64,000 nt of DNA from Nesterenkonia marinintestina (GCF_025420485.1 NZ_JAOEFD010000002.1:124001-188000), one strand, 5' to 3'; positions 26,291 through 35,620 are shown, counted from the first letter of the stretch. The notes: generated by a model from the letters alone, not told the origin. Program-made: numbers and translations.

Positions 26291-26326
26291 CGCAGGGAGG
26301 TCCGCAGGGAGGTCCGCAGGGTGGTT
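26291..26326. repeat. Three tandem 12-base units upstream of ispH
   Basis: The unit CGCAGGGAGGTC occurs at 26291-26302 and 26303-26314, followed by a diverged third copy (CGCAGGGTGGTT) at 26315-26326, in the gap before the ispH promoter. It could be a slipped-strand product or a repeated regulator half-site. Confidence 0.6.
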
Positions 26327-26376
26327 CGCGGCGGGCCCGGTCTGCGGACGGCCTGCAGGCGACCCCGACCGGCCGG

Positions 26377-26382
26377 TAGAAT
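26377..26382 (+). promoter_or_regulatory. -10 box of leaderless promoter for ispH
   Basis: TAGAAT ends 7 bases before ATG 26390, the same box and spacing as at 20176-20181. There is no Shine-Dalgarno before the ATG, in line with a leaderless message. Confidence 0.5.
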
Positions 26383-26389
26383 CGGGCGC

Positions 26390-27502
26390 ATGACTACCCC
26401 TGCGACGTCGGACGCCCCCGCACGCCCCAAGCATGTGTCGATCCCGACGCCGATCGTCCCGCCGAAGCGACGCTCCCCCGAGGAGGTCGCCGCGGCCTCC
26501 ACGTTCTCCGGGGACCGGAAGGTCCTGCTGGCCGCGCCGCGGGGCTACTGCGCCGGTGTGGACCGGGCCGTCGTCGCGGTGGAGAAGGCCCTGGAGCGGT
26601 ACGGCCCGCCGGTCTACGTCCGCAAGGAGATCGTGCACAACCGCCACGTGGTGGAGACGCTGACCGAACGGGGCGTGGTCTTCGTCGAGGAGGCCGATGA
26701 GGTGCCCGAGGGCGCACTCGTCGTCTTCTCCGCCCACGGGGTCTCCCCGGCGGTGAAGGAGATCGCCGAGGAGCGCGGCCTGCAGACCATCGACGCCACC
26801 TGCCCCCTGGTGACGAAGGTCCACCGGGAGGCGGTGCGCTTCGCCAAGCAGGACTACGAGATCCTGCTCATCGGCCACGACGGCCACGAGGAGGTCGAGG
26901 GCACCTACGGTGAGGCTCCCGCGCACACCACGATCGTCAACGGCCCCTGGGAGGTCGACCAGATCGAGGTGAAGGACCCCGACCGCCTCGTCTGGCTCTC
27001 CCAGACCACCCTCTCGGTGGACGAAGCCATGGAGACGGTGACTCGGCTGAAGGAGCGGTTCCCCAACCTGCAGGATCCGCCCAGCGACGACATCTGCTAC
27101 GCCACCTCCAACCGTCAGGCCGCCATCAAGAAGGTCGCCCCGGGCTCTGACCTGGTCATCGTGGTCGGTTCGGCGAACTCGTCGAACTCGGTGCGGCTGA
27201 AGGAGGTCGCGCTGGAGTACGGAGCCGCACGCGCCGAGCGGGTGGACTTCGCCGCGCAGATCGACGAGGCGTGGTTCGAGGATGCGCAGACCATCGGCGT
27301 GACCTCCGGCGCCTCCGTGCCGGACGTGCTGGTCGCCGAGGTGCTGCGCCTGCTCGAGGAGTACGGCTACGGCGACGTCGAGGAGATCGTCACCGCCGAG
27401 GAGGACATCGTGTTCTCCCTGCCGAAGGAGATCCGCAAGGCCCTGCAGGAGGTCGAGGCGAACGACGACATCGGTCGGGGCGGACGGCGCTCCAGCCGCT
27501 GA
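26390..27502 (+). CDS. ispH: 4-hydroxy-3-methylbut-2-enyl diphosphate reductase (IspH/LytB)
   Basis: A 370-residue iron-sulfur enzyme that makes isopentenyl and dimethylallyl diphosphate at the end of the MEP isoprenoid pathway. The three cluster cysteines are Cys54 (RGYCAGV), Cys138 (DATCPLV) and Cys236 (DDICYATSN); VHNRHVV and SAHGVSP carry the substrate histidines, and SANSSNS binds diphosphate. It has an extra N-terminal segment of about 40 residues, common in actinobacteria. Its own promoter is implied by the TAGAAT box; it is followed by an SLC13-type transporter gene after 89 bases. Confidence 0.97.
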   Translation: MTTPATSDAPARPKHVSIPTPIVPPKRRSPEEVAAASTFSGDRKVLLAAPRGYCAGVDRAVVAVEKALERYGPPVYVRKEIVHNRHVVETLTERGVVFVEEADEVPEGALVVFSAHGVSPAVKEIAEERGLQTIDATCPLVTKVHREAVRFAKQDYEILLIGHDGHEEVEGTYGEAPAHTTIVNGPWEVDQIEVKDPDRLVWLSQTTLSVDEAMETVTRLKERFPNLQDPPSDDICYATSNRQAAIKKVAPGSDLVIVVGSANSSNSVRLKEVALEYGAARAERVDFAAQIDEAWFEDAQTIGVTSGASVPDVLVAEVLRLLEEYGYGDVEEIVTAEEDIVFSLPKEIRKALQEVEANDDIGRGGRRSSR

Positions 27503-27591
27503 CCTGCGCGCTCCGCCACGCTCCCCGCGGTGGCCTCCCGTAGACTGTGCGCGGTATCACGTACCGAGGGAGCACTGCGAGGGGAGCAGAG

Positions 27592-29298
27592 ATGGCGCAG
27601 AGGAAGTCCAGGGTCACCGGTGACCACCTGAAGAAGTATGACCCGGGTCGGCGTGCGGCCGAGGACGAGCGGGAGCTCTCCGACGGCGCACGTTCCGAGC
27701 CCCCCGCCCGGACCACCCTGATCCGGCGGATCATCGGGCTGCTCGGCGGCGTGCTCGGCGCGCTGCTGATCTTCACCCTCATGCCGGGGGACCTCGACGT
27801 CTGGCCCCGGCTGACCGCCGCCACCGCAGTACTGATGGCCGTGTGGTGGATGACCGAAGCGATTCCGATCCCCGCCACGGCGCTGCTGCCGCTGGTCATC
27901 TTCCCGGTCTTAGTGCCGGCCGCAGAGACCGAGGAGGGGGCCGGCGTCGCCGTCGACGACATCGGGGCCTCCTACGGCAACAACATCATCTTCCTGTTCA
28001 TGGGCGGGTTCATGCTCGCCCTGGCCATGCAGCGCTGGAACCTGCACCGGCGGATCGCGCTGGGCACGCTGCGACTGATGGGATCGAAGCCGGTCAACCT
28101 CATCGCCGGGTTCATGATCGCCACCGGATTCATCTCCATGTGGGTCTCCAACACTGCCACTGCGGTGATGATGCTGCCCATCGGCGTCTCCGTCCTCATG
28201 CTGGTCAACCGGGTGATGAAGGAGGAGGGCCAGGACCTCGAAGGCGGGTCCGACGCTGATCGGAGCGTTGAGGACGGGGACGCGGAGACCGGCGACGCCG
28301 AAGCCTCCGGCGAAGAGGTCACCACCCAGCAGCCGGTGAAGTCGAACTTCGGCACCGCCCTGATGCTCGGCATCGCCTACGCCGCCTCCGTCGGCTCGGT
28401 CGGCACCATCATCGGCACGCCGCCCAACACGCTCCTGGCCGGTCACATGGCCTCGGAGCACGACATGAACATCGGCTTCGGCCAGTGGATGCTGGTCGGC
28501 GTGCCGATCGCGATCATCATGCTCATCGCGACCTGGTTCCTGCTCACCAAGGTCCTCTTCCGCCCGGAGATCAAGGAGGTCCCCGGCGGCGCGGACCTGA
28601 TCCGCGGCGAACTGGACAAGCTCGGCCCCATGAGCAGCGGCGAGAAGCGGGTGCTGGCCGTCTTCGTGCTGGCCGCGCTGTCCTGGGTGTTCATCCCGCT
28701 GATCTCCGAGTACCTGATGGGTCTCGAGGACCCGTTCATCTCCGACGCCGGAATCGCCATGGCCGTCGCGGCCCTTCTGTTCCTGCTCCCCGGCGGAGCC
28801 GCCAAGGGGGTCCGCCTGCTCGACTGGGAGACCGCGGCCAAGCTGCCCTGGGGCGTGCTGCTGCTCTTCGGCGGCGGGCTGGCGCTGTCCAGCCAGTTCT
28901 CCGGCTCGGGTCTGTCCGAGTGGCTCGGAACCCAGGTGGAGGGTCTGGCCGGCGTGCCGCTGTGGGTGCTGGTGCTCGTCGCCGCCGCAGGCATCCTGCT
29001 GCTGACCGAGATGACCTCGAACACGGCCACCGCCGCGACCTTCCTTCCGGTCGCCTCCGGTGTGGCGATGGGAACCGGAGTGGAGCCGCTGATGCTGGCG
29101 GCCCCCGTGGCGCTGGCCGCGACCTGCGCCTTCATGCTGCCGGTGGCGACCCCGCCGAACGCGATCGCCTACGGCTCCGGCTATGTGACCATCGGTCAGA
29201 TGGTGCGCGGCGGCATCTGGCTGAACCTCGTCGCCGTGGTTGTCATCACCATGGCTTCGATGACTCTGCTGGTGTGGGTGTTCGGTCTGAGCTTCTGA
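27592..29298 (+). CDS. DASS/SLC13-type divalent anion:sodium symporter
   Basis: A 568-residue transporter with about 11-12 membrane segments and the two SNT signature loops of this family at SNTATA 186-191 and SNTATA 476-481, plus TPPN-type motifs (IGTPPNTLLAG, VATPPNAIAYG). These loops bind sodium and the carboxylate in dicarboxylate symporters, so uptake of C4-dicarboxylates or a related anion is likely. It has a basic cytoplasmic N-terminus and an unusual acidic loop at about 211-245 (EEGQDLEGG, DAETGDAEASGEE) between helices. ATG 27592 has a strong GAGGGGAG Shine-Dalgarno. The 3' end overlaps rmuC by 53 bases. Confidence 0.9.
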   Translation: MAQRKSRVTGDHLKKYDPGRRAAEDERELSDGARSEPPARTTLIRRIIGLLGGVLGALLIFTLMPGDLDVWPRLTAATAVLMAVWWMTEAIPIPATALLPLVIFPVLVPAAETEEGAGVAVDDIGASYGNNIIFLFMGGFMLALAMQRWNLHRRIALGTLRLMGSKPVNLIAGFMIATGFISMWVSNTATAVMMLPIGVSVLMLVNRVMKEEGQDLEGGSDADRSVEDGDAETGDAEASGEEVTTQQPVKSNFGTALMLGIAYAASVGSVGTIIGTPPNTLLAGHMASEHDMNIGFGQWMLVGVPIAIIMLIATWFLLTKVLFRPEIKEVPGGADLIRGELDKLGPMSSGEKRVLAVFVLAALSWVFIPLISEYLMGLEDPFISDAGIAMAVAALLFLLPGGAAKGVRLLDWETAAKLPWGVLLLFGGGLALSSQFSGSGLSEWLGTQVEGLAGVPLWVLVLVAAAGILLLTEMTSNTATAATFLPVASGVAMGTGVEPLMLAAPVALAATCAFMLPVATPPNAIAYGSGYVTIGQMVRGGIWLNLVAVVVITMASMTLLVWVFGLSF

Positions 29299-30460
29299 CC
29301 GACAGCTCCTCACGGGTGAGGCCCCGCACCTCGGCGTCGATCAGGCGCGAGGGCGGGGCCTCACCCGTGTCGTCGTCGTCGGTGCTCTCGTCCTCACTCC
29401 CGTCGGACGCGGCGCGGACCTCGAGCGCACGCATCCGCTCCACCTGCGGGAAGACGCTGCGCTCCAGGGAGCCCACGAGCCTGTTGTACTGCTCCACCGA
29501 ACGGCCCAGGGCACGTCCCAGCTGGTCCAGATGCCCGCCGAGGGTGCTCAGACGCTGATGCAGCACCCGGGAGGCCTCCACCACCGCACCGGCGTTCTGC
29601 GCCATCCGTTCGTGCCGCCACGCCGCCGCCACCGCCTTGAGGGCGGCCAGCAGCGAAGCCGGCGAGACGAGGCTGACCCCGCGCGTCATGGCGTGGTCCA
29701 GCAGACCCGGATCCGCCTCCAGGGCCGAGGACAGCAGCGACTCGGCGGGAACGAAGCACAGCACCACCTCGGGAGACAGGTCGACCGCCTCCCAGTAGCG
29801 CTTCCGCGCCAGCTCCTCGACCCGGGACCGCAGGGCCTTCGCCTGGGCGAAGGCGTCGTCCGGTGCCAGCGGGGCCTTGGCGTCGAGCACCAGCTGGCGC
29901 TCCCCGGGGAGGTGGACCACCAGGTCCGGGCGCAGCGTGGCCCCGTCGACGTCGGTGCCCGTGTGCTGCTCGACGAAGTCGACGTGGGGGAGCATGCCGG
30001 CGGCTTCGACGACTCTGCGCAGCTGCACCTCGCCCCAGTGGCCGCGGGCGGAGGTCGAGTGTAGGCTGCCCATCAGGGCGCGGGTCGACTCGATGATCAG
30101 CTGGTCCGACTTCGCCGCGGTGCTCAGCTGCTCCGCCAGCGCGCTGTGCTGGGCGACCCGGTCCCGCTCCATGGACTGCATCTGCTGCTGCATCGTCGCC
30201 AGGGACTGACGCACCGGGATGAGCATCTCGATCAGCGATTCCCGCTCAGCGTCCCGCTCGGCCTCGGCCGCGTCCTCGGAGTCCCGCTGAGACGTCAGTA
30301 GCCGAACCTCCGCCTCCGAGGCGGCCAGCCGTTCGCGCAGTCCGGCCACCTCCTGCGGATCCGGACCCGCGGTCCGTGACCGTCGCAGGGCCAGCAGGGC
30401 GAGGGCCGCGCCGAGGATCAGGCCGATCAGAGCACCGAGGGCGAACGTCAAGAACTCCAT
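29246..30460 (-). CDS. rmuC: DNA recombination protein RmuC homologue
   Basis: A 404-residue protein with an N-terminal membrane anchor (about 5-25), a coiled coil up to about residue 120, then the RmuC nuclease-like core: GHWGEVQLRRVVE, RPDLVVHLPGERQLVLDAKAPL and ALKAVAAAWRHERMAQNA. RmuC limits inversions and rearrangements at DNA secondary structures; the mechanism is unclear. The acidic tail EDESTDDDDTGE is poorly conserved. Its 3' coding region contains a perfect 17-base stem that is also just downstream of the convergent transporter gene. Confidence 0.9.
   Translation of the reverse strand: MEFLTFALGALIGLILGAALALLALRRSRTAGPDPQEVAGLRERLAASEAEVRLLTSQRDSEDAAEAERDAERESLIEMLIPVRQSLATMQQQMQSMERDRVAQHSALAEQLSTAAKSDQLIIESTRALMGSLHSTSARGHWGEVQLRRVVEAAGMLPHVDFVEQHTGTDVDGATLRPDLVVHLPGERQLVLDAKAPLAPDDAFAQAKALRSRVEELARKRYWEAVDLSPEVVLCFVPAESLLSSALEADPGLLDHAMTRGVSLVSPASLLAALKAVAAAWRHERMAQNAGAVVEASRVLHQRLSTLGGHLDQLGRALGRSVEQYNRLVGSLERSVFPQVERMRALEVRAASDGSEDESTDDDDTGEAPPSRLIDAEVRGLTREELSVRSSDRTPTPAESSKPW
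29311..29369 (+). terminator. Strong stem-loop after the SLC13 gene, inside rmuC coding sequence
   Basis: CACGGGTGAGGCCCCGC at 29311-29327 pairs perfectly over 17 bases with 29353-29369, leaving a 25-base loop. It begins 12 bases after the transporter stop and could end that transcript, though no T-run follows. It lies within the codons for the C-terminal tail of rmuC. Confidence 0.5.
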
Positions 30461-30571
30461 GGGCCCAGCATGGCACCGGCCTGTGACACGATGAACTGCG
30501 ACACCCGTCCACCGTTCGTCCACCGTCCGTGCACCATCCGTGCGACCGCCCGTCGAAAGGGACCCCGGCCC

Positions 30572-31315
30572 ATGATCCGCGTGATTCTCTGCCGTCACGG
30601 CGAGACCGACTGGAACCGCGACCACCGGCTGCAGGGCCACTCGGACATCCCCCTGGCGGAGAGCGGGCGGCGCCAGGCCGCGGCCACGGGCGCCTTCGTC
30701 CGCGCGCAGAGCCCGCGGCTCGGTCACGTCTCCTCTCTGGTCCGCACCCAGCAGACCTATGAGGAGTTCGGTCTCGGGGCGGCGGGGTTGGAGACCCCGC
30801 CGCAGGTGTGGGACGAGCTGAGGGAGCAGAACCTCGGGGTCTGGGAGGGCGCCTACGCGGCCGAGGTCCGCGACGCCTCCCCGCAGAACTTCGCCGCCTG
30901 GCGCTCCGGCGGCTTCACCCCCGAAGGCGGAGAGACCCAGGAGGCCCTGGCCGAGCGGATGGGCCGGGCGTTCTGCGAGATCGTCCGGCAGACCGCCGCC
31001 GTCGAGCCGACCGAATCCCCGGACCTGAGCTTCGGGGTCCGCACCGCGGTGGCCGTGTCCCACGGTGCCGCGCTGCGCGTGCTCTTCGAGTCGATGGGGA
31101 TCATCGACCGCAGCCGGTTCATCCCGCTGACCCCGGCCTCGGTGACGATGATCGATGTGCCCCTCACCGACGGTCCGCTCTCCAGCTCGCTGCCTCGCGG
31201 AGGGGTGGAGTCCGAGGACCTCGCCGAGGCGGTGGCCGCGCTGAGCGATGAGGACATCCGGTCCCATGCACGGCTGCGCGTGCTGAACCTGTCACCGGAG
31301 CTGCTGGCCCCCTGA
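30572..31315 (+). CDS. Histidine phosphatase family protein (phosphoglycerate mutase-like)
   Basis: A 247-residue member of the histidine phosphatase superfamily. The RHG motif is CRHGETDWNRD with catalytic His9, followed by LQGHSDIPLAESGRRQA; the second catalytic His is in VAVSHGAALRV. These fit cofactor-dependent PGM-like or broad-range phosphatases such as GpgP-type; the substrate is unknown. ATG 30572 has GAAAGGGA upstream and was chosen over the upstream in-frame start at 30470, whose extension is not conserved. Divergent from rmuC. Confidence 0.9.
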   Translation: MIRVILCRHGETDWNRDHRLQGHSDIPLAESGRRQAAATGAFVRAQSPRLGHVSSLVRTQQTYEEFGLGAAGLETPPQVWDELREQNLGVWEGAYAAEVRDASPQNFAAWRSGGFTPEGGETQEALAERMGRAFCEIVRQTAAVEPTESPDLSFGVRTAVAVSHGAALRVLFESMGIIDRSRFIPLTPASVTMIDVPLTDGPLSSSLPRGGVESEDLAEAVAALSDEDIRSHARLRVLNLSPELLAP

Positions 31316-31383
31316 CATTCGTCATGGCCGTCCCGTGACACAGGGTATGGGGACGGGTCGACTCTGTGGCGGAGACTTGAGCC

Positions 31384-32322
31384 ATGGACATCACACCGCA
31401 CACCTCGGATCGTCCACCGATGGTCGCCGTCGACTCGGTCACCCGCAGCTTCCACGGGGCCGGGGGCCGGATCGTCGCCGTGGACGACGTCTCACTGACC
31501 GTGGAGCCGGGGGAGGTCGTCGCCGTCCTAGGACCGAACGGGGCGGGGAAGACCACCCTGCTGGACATGGTCCTGGGTCTCAACACCCCCGAGCGCGGCA
31601 GCATCCGCGTCGACGGGATCACTCCGAAGCGGGCCGTGCAGGGAAGCCGCGTCGGAGCTCTGCTCCAGACCGGGGGACTCCTGCCCGACCTCACCGTCGC
31701 CGAGACGGTCCGGATGATCGCCGCCCTGCACCGGCACCACACGCCGGTCGAGCAGGTCATGGACACGGCGGGGCTGACCGGCATCGCCGGCCGTCGTGTG
31801 GGCAAATGCTCGGGAGGTGAGCAGCAGCGGGTGAAGTTCGCGCTCGCCCTCCTGCCGGATCCCGCTCTGCTGATCCTCGATGAGCCGACCGCAGGCATGG
31901 ACGTCTCCGCCCGGCATGAGTTCTGGCAGCGCATGCACGCCCAGGCGGACGCCGGGACCACGGTCCTCTTCGCCACCCACTATCTGGAGGAGGCCGAGCA
32001 GTTCGCTCGGCGCACCGTGCTGATGGGTGCCGGTCGCATCATCGCCGACGGGCCGACGGACGAGGTGAGGGCGCAGGCCGCCTCGGCCCATGTCACCGTC
32101 ACCTGGTCTCCCACGGCGGAGCAGCTCGACGGACTTCCCGCAGTCGCCTCCTCCGAGGTGATCGGCACCCAGGTGCGGATGCGCACCGACGACGCCGACA
32201 CGCTGGCCCGGCACCTGCTGACCCGCACCGACGCCTACGGCATCACCGTGACCCAGGCATCCCTCGAAGAGGCGTTCATGACGCTGACCGGGGCTGAGAC
32301 GACGAAGGAGACCCAGCGATGA
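31384..32322 (+). CDS. ABC transporter ATP-binding protein
   Basis: A 312-residue ATPase with Walker A GPNGAGKTT (50-58), signature CSGGEQQR, Walker B LLILDEPTAGMD and a switch His in FATHYLEEAEQ. The C-terminal extension and the adjoining ABC-2 permease point to a DrrA/LnrL-type exporter of drugs or lipids. It is the first gene of a four-gene operon with permease, kinase and regulator; its stop overlaps the permease start by ATGA. Confidence 0.95.
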   Translation: MDITPHTSDRPPMVAVDSVTRSFHGAGGRIVAVDDVSLTVEPGEVVAVLGPNGAGKTTLLDMVLGLNTPERGSIRVDGITPKRAVQGSRVGALLQTGGLLPDLTVAETVRMIAALHRHHTPVEQVMDTAGLTGIAGRRVGKCSGGEQQRVKFALALLPDPALLILDEPTAGMDVSARHEFWQRMHAQADAGTTVLFATHYLEEAEQFARRTVLMGAGRIIADGPTDEVRAQAASAHVTVTWSPTAEQLDGLPAVASSEVIGTQVRMRTDDADTLARHLLTRTDAYGITVTQASLEEAFMTLTGAETTKETQR

Positions 32323-33080
32323 GCCTCATCACCTTCATGGCCATGGACTTCTGGCGGAACCTGCGGAACGTGGGCAACTCGTTCTTCGTGATCATGCTGC
32401 CCACCGCGCTCTACATCTTCTTCGGCGTGAACACCGGGTGGGCGGATGAGTCCATCGGAGACGGCAACGTCAGCGCGTGGACCATGATCGCCATGGCCTC
32501 CTACGGTGCGGCGATGGCGACGACGTCGCTGGCCGGCGCCGCCGCCGTCGAGCTGCAGCAGGGCTGGGGTCGTCAGCTGGCGATGACGTCGCTGCCGCAT
32601 GGGATGTACGTGGTCTCCAAGACGGTGACCGCGCTGATCATGGCCGCATGCGCGGTGCTCGTGCTCAACGTGGTTGGCCTGTTCACCACCGCGGAGATGT
32701 CCGCAGCGGTGTGGTGGCAGACCGCGGCCCTCACCGTGGTGGGGTCGCTGCCGTTCGCCCTCTACGGGCTGGTCGCCGGGCTGGCCTTCCGGTCCGACGC
32801 CGCCGTCGGTGCGGCCTCCGGGTTCCTGGTGATCCTCGGCTTCCTCGGCAACGCGTTCGCCCCCCTGGACGGTGCGCTGCTCGACTTCGCCCGCTTCACT
32901 CCGATGTACGGGACCGTTGCACTGGCCCGCTACCCGCTGACCGACGGGGACGGGGTCACGATGGCCGGTGCGCAGTACACCGATCCGCTCTGGGGCATCC
33001 TGCTCAACGTCGCCGCATGGGCGTTGGTCTTCGGAGTGCTGTGCCTGCTGCTGGGTCGCCGGGCCACCATGCGACGATGA
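32319..33080 (+). CDS. ABC-2 type transporter permease
   Basis: A 253-residue protein with six membrane helices and the ABC-2 pattern (LRNVGNSFFVIMLPTALYIF at the start, GFLVILGFLGNAFAPLDG late in the protein). It should form the membrane channel for the ATPase encoded just upstream. Start and stop overlap both neighbours. The transported compound is unknown; co-encoded DesK/NarL regulators suggest export of a membrane-active compound or antibiotic. Confidence 0.92.
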   Translation: MSLITFMAMDFWRNLRNVGNSFFVIMLPTALYIFFGVNTGWADESIGDGNVSAWTMIAMASYGAAMATTSLAGAAAVELQQGWGRQLAMTSLPHGMYVVSKTVTALIMAACAVLVLNVVGLFTTAEMSAAVWWQTAALTVVGSLPFALYGLVAGLAFRSDAAVGAASGFLVILGFLGNAFAPLDGALLDFARFTPMYGTVALARYPLTDGDGVTMAGAQYTDPLWGILLNVAAWALVFGVLCLLLGRRATMRR

Positions 33081-33109
33081 GAGCGGCGGCCGCAGACGAG
33101 GGGAGGGTC

Positions 33110-34219
33110 ATGAGCCCGACGACCGAGATCGATGAGGAGCCGCGCGCCGATCGGCTGGGCATGGTGTACGCCGCGGTCTGGCTGATCTTCCTGCTCCCGG
33201 TGGTGATCGGCATCCACTATGTCCAGGACGACTGGGGTCCCAGAGTCTACGGCTACCTGATGATGGCGGTCTTCGTCGCGGTCTATATGTCGCTCATGGC
33301 CCGGTGGGTTCCGATCGCCGAGAGGGGACGGTGGCCGAGGGCCTCGCGGCTCGCGGCGGGGGTGGCCGCGCTCCTGGTGCTCGTGGGACTCATAGGTCTC
33401 GTCGCAGAGGCCTATGTGGCCGGACTGACCCCGTACCTGGCCGCGCTGGTGGTCTTCACCCAGCGCCCGCGATCCGGGATCCCCGTCGGCGTGGCCCTGT
33501 GGCTGGTGCCGACGCTGTTCGTCGCCCTGGTCTGGGAGTTCCCCTCGTGGTGGCTCGTGGCCGGTCCCGGGATCGGAATCCTGTTCATCTGTGTGATCCG
33601 TATGACCGAGCACTACGCGGAGCGGGATCGACGGGTCGGTGATCAGCTGCGGCAGGCGCAGGAGCGAGACGCGATCGCCCGGGACGTGCACGACGTGCTG
33701 GGCCATTCCCTGACCGTCCTGTCCATCAAGGCCCAGCTGGCGAACCGGCTGATCGACATCGATCCCGATCGTGCCCGTGGGGAGCTGCGGCAGATCGACG
33801 AGCTCGCCCGTGAGGCGCTGAGCCAGGTCCGGAGCACGGTGACACGGCTGCGCACGCCTGAGCTGGAGACCGAGATCGAGTCGGTGCGTTCGGCTCTCGA
33901 CGCCGCCGGCGTGGATTTCGACCTGGACGCTGAGGCGGATCCGGCGGAGATCGCGGATCCGGACCGGATGCTCGCGTGGACGCTGCGCGAGGCGGTGACC
34001 AATGTGCTCCGTCATGCTCGGGCGCAGAGGTGCCGGGTGGAGCTGACGGCCGGACGGATCAGCATCAGCGACGACGGCGTCGGGCTGCCCGCCGATGCGG
34101 GGACGGCCGCGGGCAACGGGCTGCGCGGTCTGCGGGAGCGTGCCCAGGCCGCCGGTGCACGCCTCGAGGCCGGCCCCGGGAACGACGGGGCGGGGACGAG
34201 AGTCGAGGTACGGCTGTGA
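33110..34219 (+). CDS. DesK-type sensor histidine kinase
   Basis: A 369-residue kinase with five to six membrane helices in the first 165 residues and almost no external domain, typical of intramembrane-sensing kinases. The HisKA_3 box is RDAIARDVHDVLGHSLTVLS with His194, and the ATPase domain has EAVTNVLRHA and DDGVGLP. ATG 33110 has a GAGGGGAGGG Shine-Dalgarno; ATG 33077, which overlaps the permease stop, is the alternative. It likely senses the membrane state or the exporter's substrate. Confidence 0.93.
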   Translation: MSPTTEIDEEPRADRLGMVYAAVWLIFLLPVVIGIHYVQDDWGPRVYGYLMMAVFVAVYMSLMARWVPIAERGRWPRASRLAAGVAALLVLVGLIGLVAEAYVAGLTPYLAALVVFTQRPRSGIPVGVALWLVPTLFVALVWEFPSWWLVAGPGIGILFICVIRMTEHYAERDRRVGDQLRQAQERDAIARDVHDVLGHSLTVLSIKAQLANRLIDIDPDRARGELRQIDELAREALSQVRSTVTRLRTPELETEIESVRSALDAAGVDFDLDAEADPAEIADPDRMLAWTLREAVTNVLRHARAQRCRVELTAGRISISDDGVGLPADAGTAAGNGLRGLRERAQAAGARLEAGPGNDGAGTRVEVRL

Positions 34220-34851
34220 CGGTCCGGGACGGAAGGGAGGCCGGGACCATCCGGCTGCTGCTGGCCGACGATCAGGATCTGGTGCGCGGAGGGCTCGCGG
34301 CCCTGCTGTCGCTCGAGTCGGACCTGGAGGTCGTCGCGGAGGTCGGCCGCGGGGACGAGGTCCGGGACGCGGTGCGGGAGCATGCTCCGGATGTGGCCCT
34401 GCTGGACATCGAGATGCCCGGGCTCGACGGGATCGAGGTGGCCCGTGAGCTGAGCAGTTCGGGGTCGCCGTGTCGGAGTCTGATCGTGACCACCTTCGGA
34501 CGGCCGGGGTACCTGCGTCGTGCGATGGACGCCGGTGCCTGCGGCTTCGTCGTCAAGGACACTCCGGCCGCACAGCTGGCGCAGATGGTGCGGCGCGTGG
34601 CGGCGGGGGAGCGGGTCGTGGACCCGGCGCTCGCGGCCGACTCCCTGGCCGGCGGCATCAACCCGCTGACCGAGCGGGAGCGCGAGGTGCTGCGCGCGGC
34701 CCGCGAGGGCGGGACCACTCGGAAGCTCGCCCAGAGGCTGCACCTCTCGGACGGGACGGTGCGGAACCACCTGTCCTCGGCGATCGGCAAGACCGAGGCC
34801 GACAACCGTCACGACGCCGTGCGCATCGCGGTGGACCGCGGCTGGCTGTGA
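34216..34851 (+). CDS. NarL/LuxR-family response regulator
   Basis: A 211-residue regulator with receiver (ADDQ at 17-20, phosphoacceptor Asp64 in LLDIEMPGLDG, Lys in FVVKDTPAAQL) and LuxR-type helix-turn-helix (LTEREREVLRAAREGGTTRKLA, LSDGTVRNHLSSA). Its GTG overlaps the kinase TGA (GTGA). It probably activates its own operon, as in DesKR- or LnrJK-type systems that control the adjacent ABC exporter. Confidence 0.94.
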   Translation: MTVRDGREAGTIRLLLADDQDLVRGGLAALLSLESDLEVVAEVGRGDEVRDAVREHAPDVALLDIEMPGLDGIEVARELSSSGSPCRSLIVTTFGRPGYLRRAMDAGACGFVVKDTPAAQLAQMVRRVAAGERVVDPALAADSLAGGINPLTEREREVLRAAREGGTTRKLAQRLHLSDGTVRNHLSSAIGKTEADNRHDAVRIAVDRGWL

Positions 34852-34916
34852 CCCGACCCGCAAACTCCCCCGCGATGGCTCCCAGTCCGCCGCAGGTGAT
34901 CGACCCGGGCAGCGCG

Positions 34917-35537
34917 TCAGAGGAGCTCGTCGACGGCGTCGGCGAACGATCGCGGAGCATCCGTCATCAGTTCATGGCCGCCGCCACGGACCAGACGCAG
35001 CGTGGCTCGGGGAAGCGCGCGATACAGGGCCCGGCTGGCCGGAAGATTCGCAACGTCCCTGAGGCCGCAGAGGATCTGGGACGGGGCAGTGATCCTCGTC
35101 AGATCGTCCCGGAGATCTGATGCGGCGGCGATGCGGAGAAGCCGGAGCAGCGCAGCCTTGTCCACCGCGTCGGACAGTCCGAGCCACGGTTCCGGCACGA
35201 ACCGCTGAAGCGTCCGCTGCACGGCCATGATGCGAGGGTCGGGTCGGAACTGGCTGCCGCTGAGCAGCAGACCGTCGACCCGTTCGGGATGCTGCGCGGC
35301 GAACCGTGTGGCGATCATACCTCCCAGCGAGAGACCGACCAGCACGAACGTGTCTGCACCGGCCTCGTCGAGATGCGCCTCAAGCTGCTCAGCCGCGGCG
35401 TCGATGTCGTCGACCGTTCTGCACAGCTCCGCGGACGAGAACGGCAGGCAGCGGCGACCGGGCAGCAGTCTGATCACCTCGTCCCAGGCCGAGACGTCCT
35501 GTCCTGCTCCGGCGATGAGGACCACGGTCGAGCTCAC
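34917..35537 (-). CDS. Alpha/beta-fold hydrolase
   Basis: A 206-residue hydrolase of the short esterase type. The nucleophile elbow is GLSLGG with Ser70, the oxyanion region is LIAGAGQD near the start, and the catalytic His is in RGGGHELM near the end; the Asp is probably in ILCGLRDVA. The substrate is unknown. GTG 35537 opens directly into the first strand; a longer frame from 35573 is not supported. It lies downstream of the codA terminator-like hairpin, so it is probably transcribed separately. Confidence 0.82.
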   Translation of the reverse strand: MSSTVVLIAGAGQDVSAWDEVIRLLPGRRCLPFSSAELCRTVDDIDAAAEQLEAHLDEAGADTFVLVGLSLGGMIATRFAAQHPERVDGLLLSGSQFRPDPRIMAVQRTLQRFVPEPWLGLSDAVDKAALLRLLRIAAASDLRDDLTRITAPSQILCGLRDVANLPASRALYRALPRATLRLVRGGGHELMTDAPRSFADAVDELL

Positions 35538-35553
35538 AGTCTCATAGTGACAC

Positions 35554-35588
35554 GGCCGGTCCCCGCGGCACACCGCAGGGGACCAGCC
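35554..35588 (-). terminator. Terminator-like hairpin after codA
   Basis: The left arm at 35554-35568 (GGCCGGTCCCCGCGG) pairs with 35573-35588 with one mismatch and one bulge and a loop of about 4 bases. It is placed 33 bases after the codA stop in the direction of transcription and is likely to end the choline operon. Confidence 0.55.
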
Positions 35589-35620
35589 GTCTCAGCTGGG
35601 ACTCGGGGAGGGGGCTCCGC

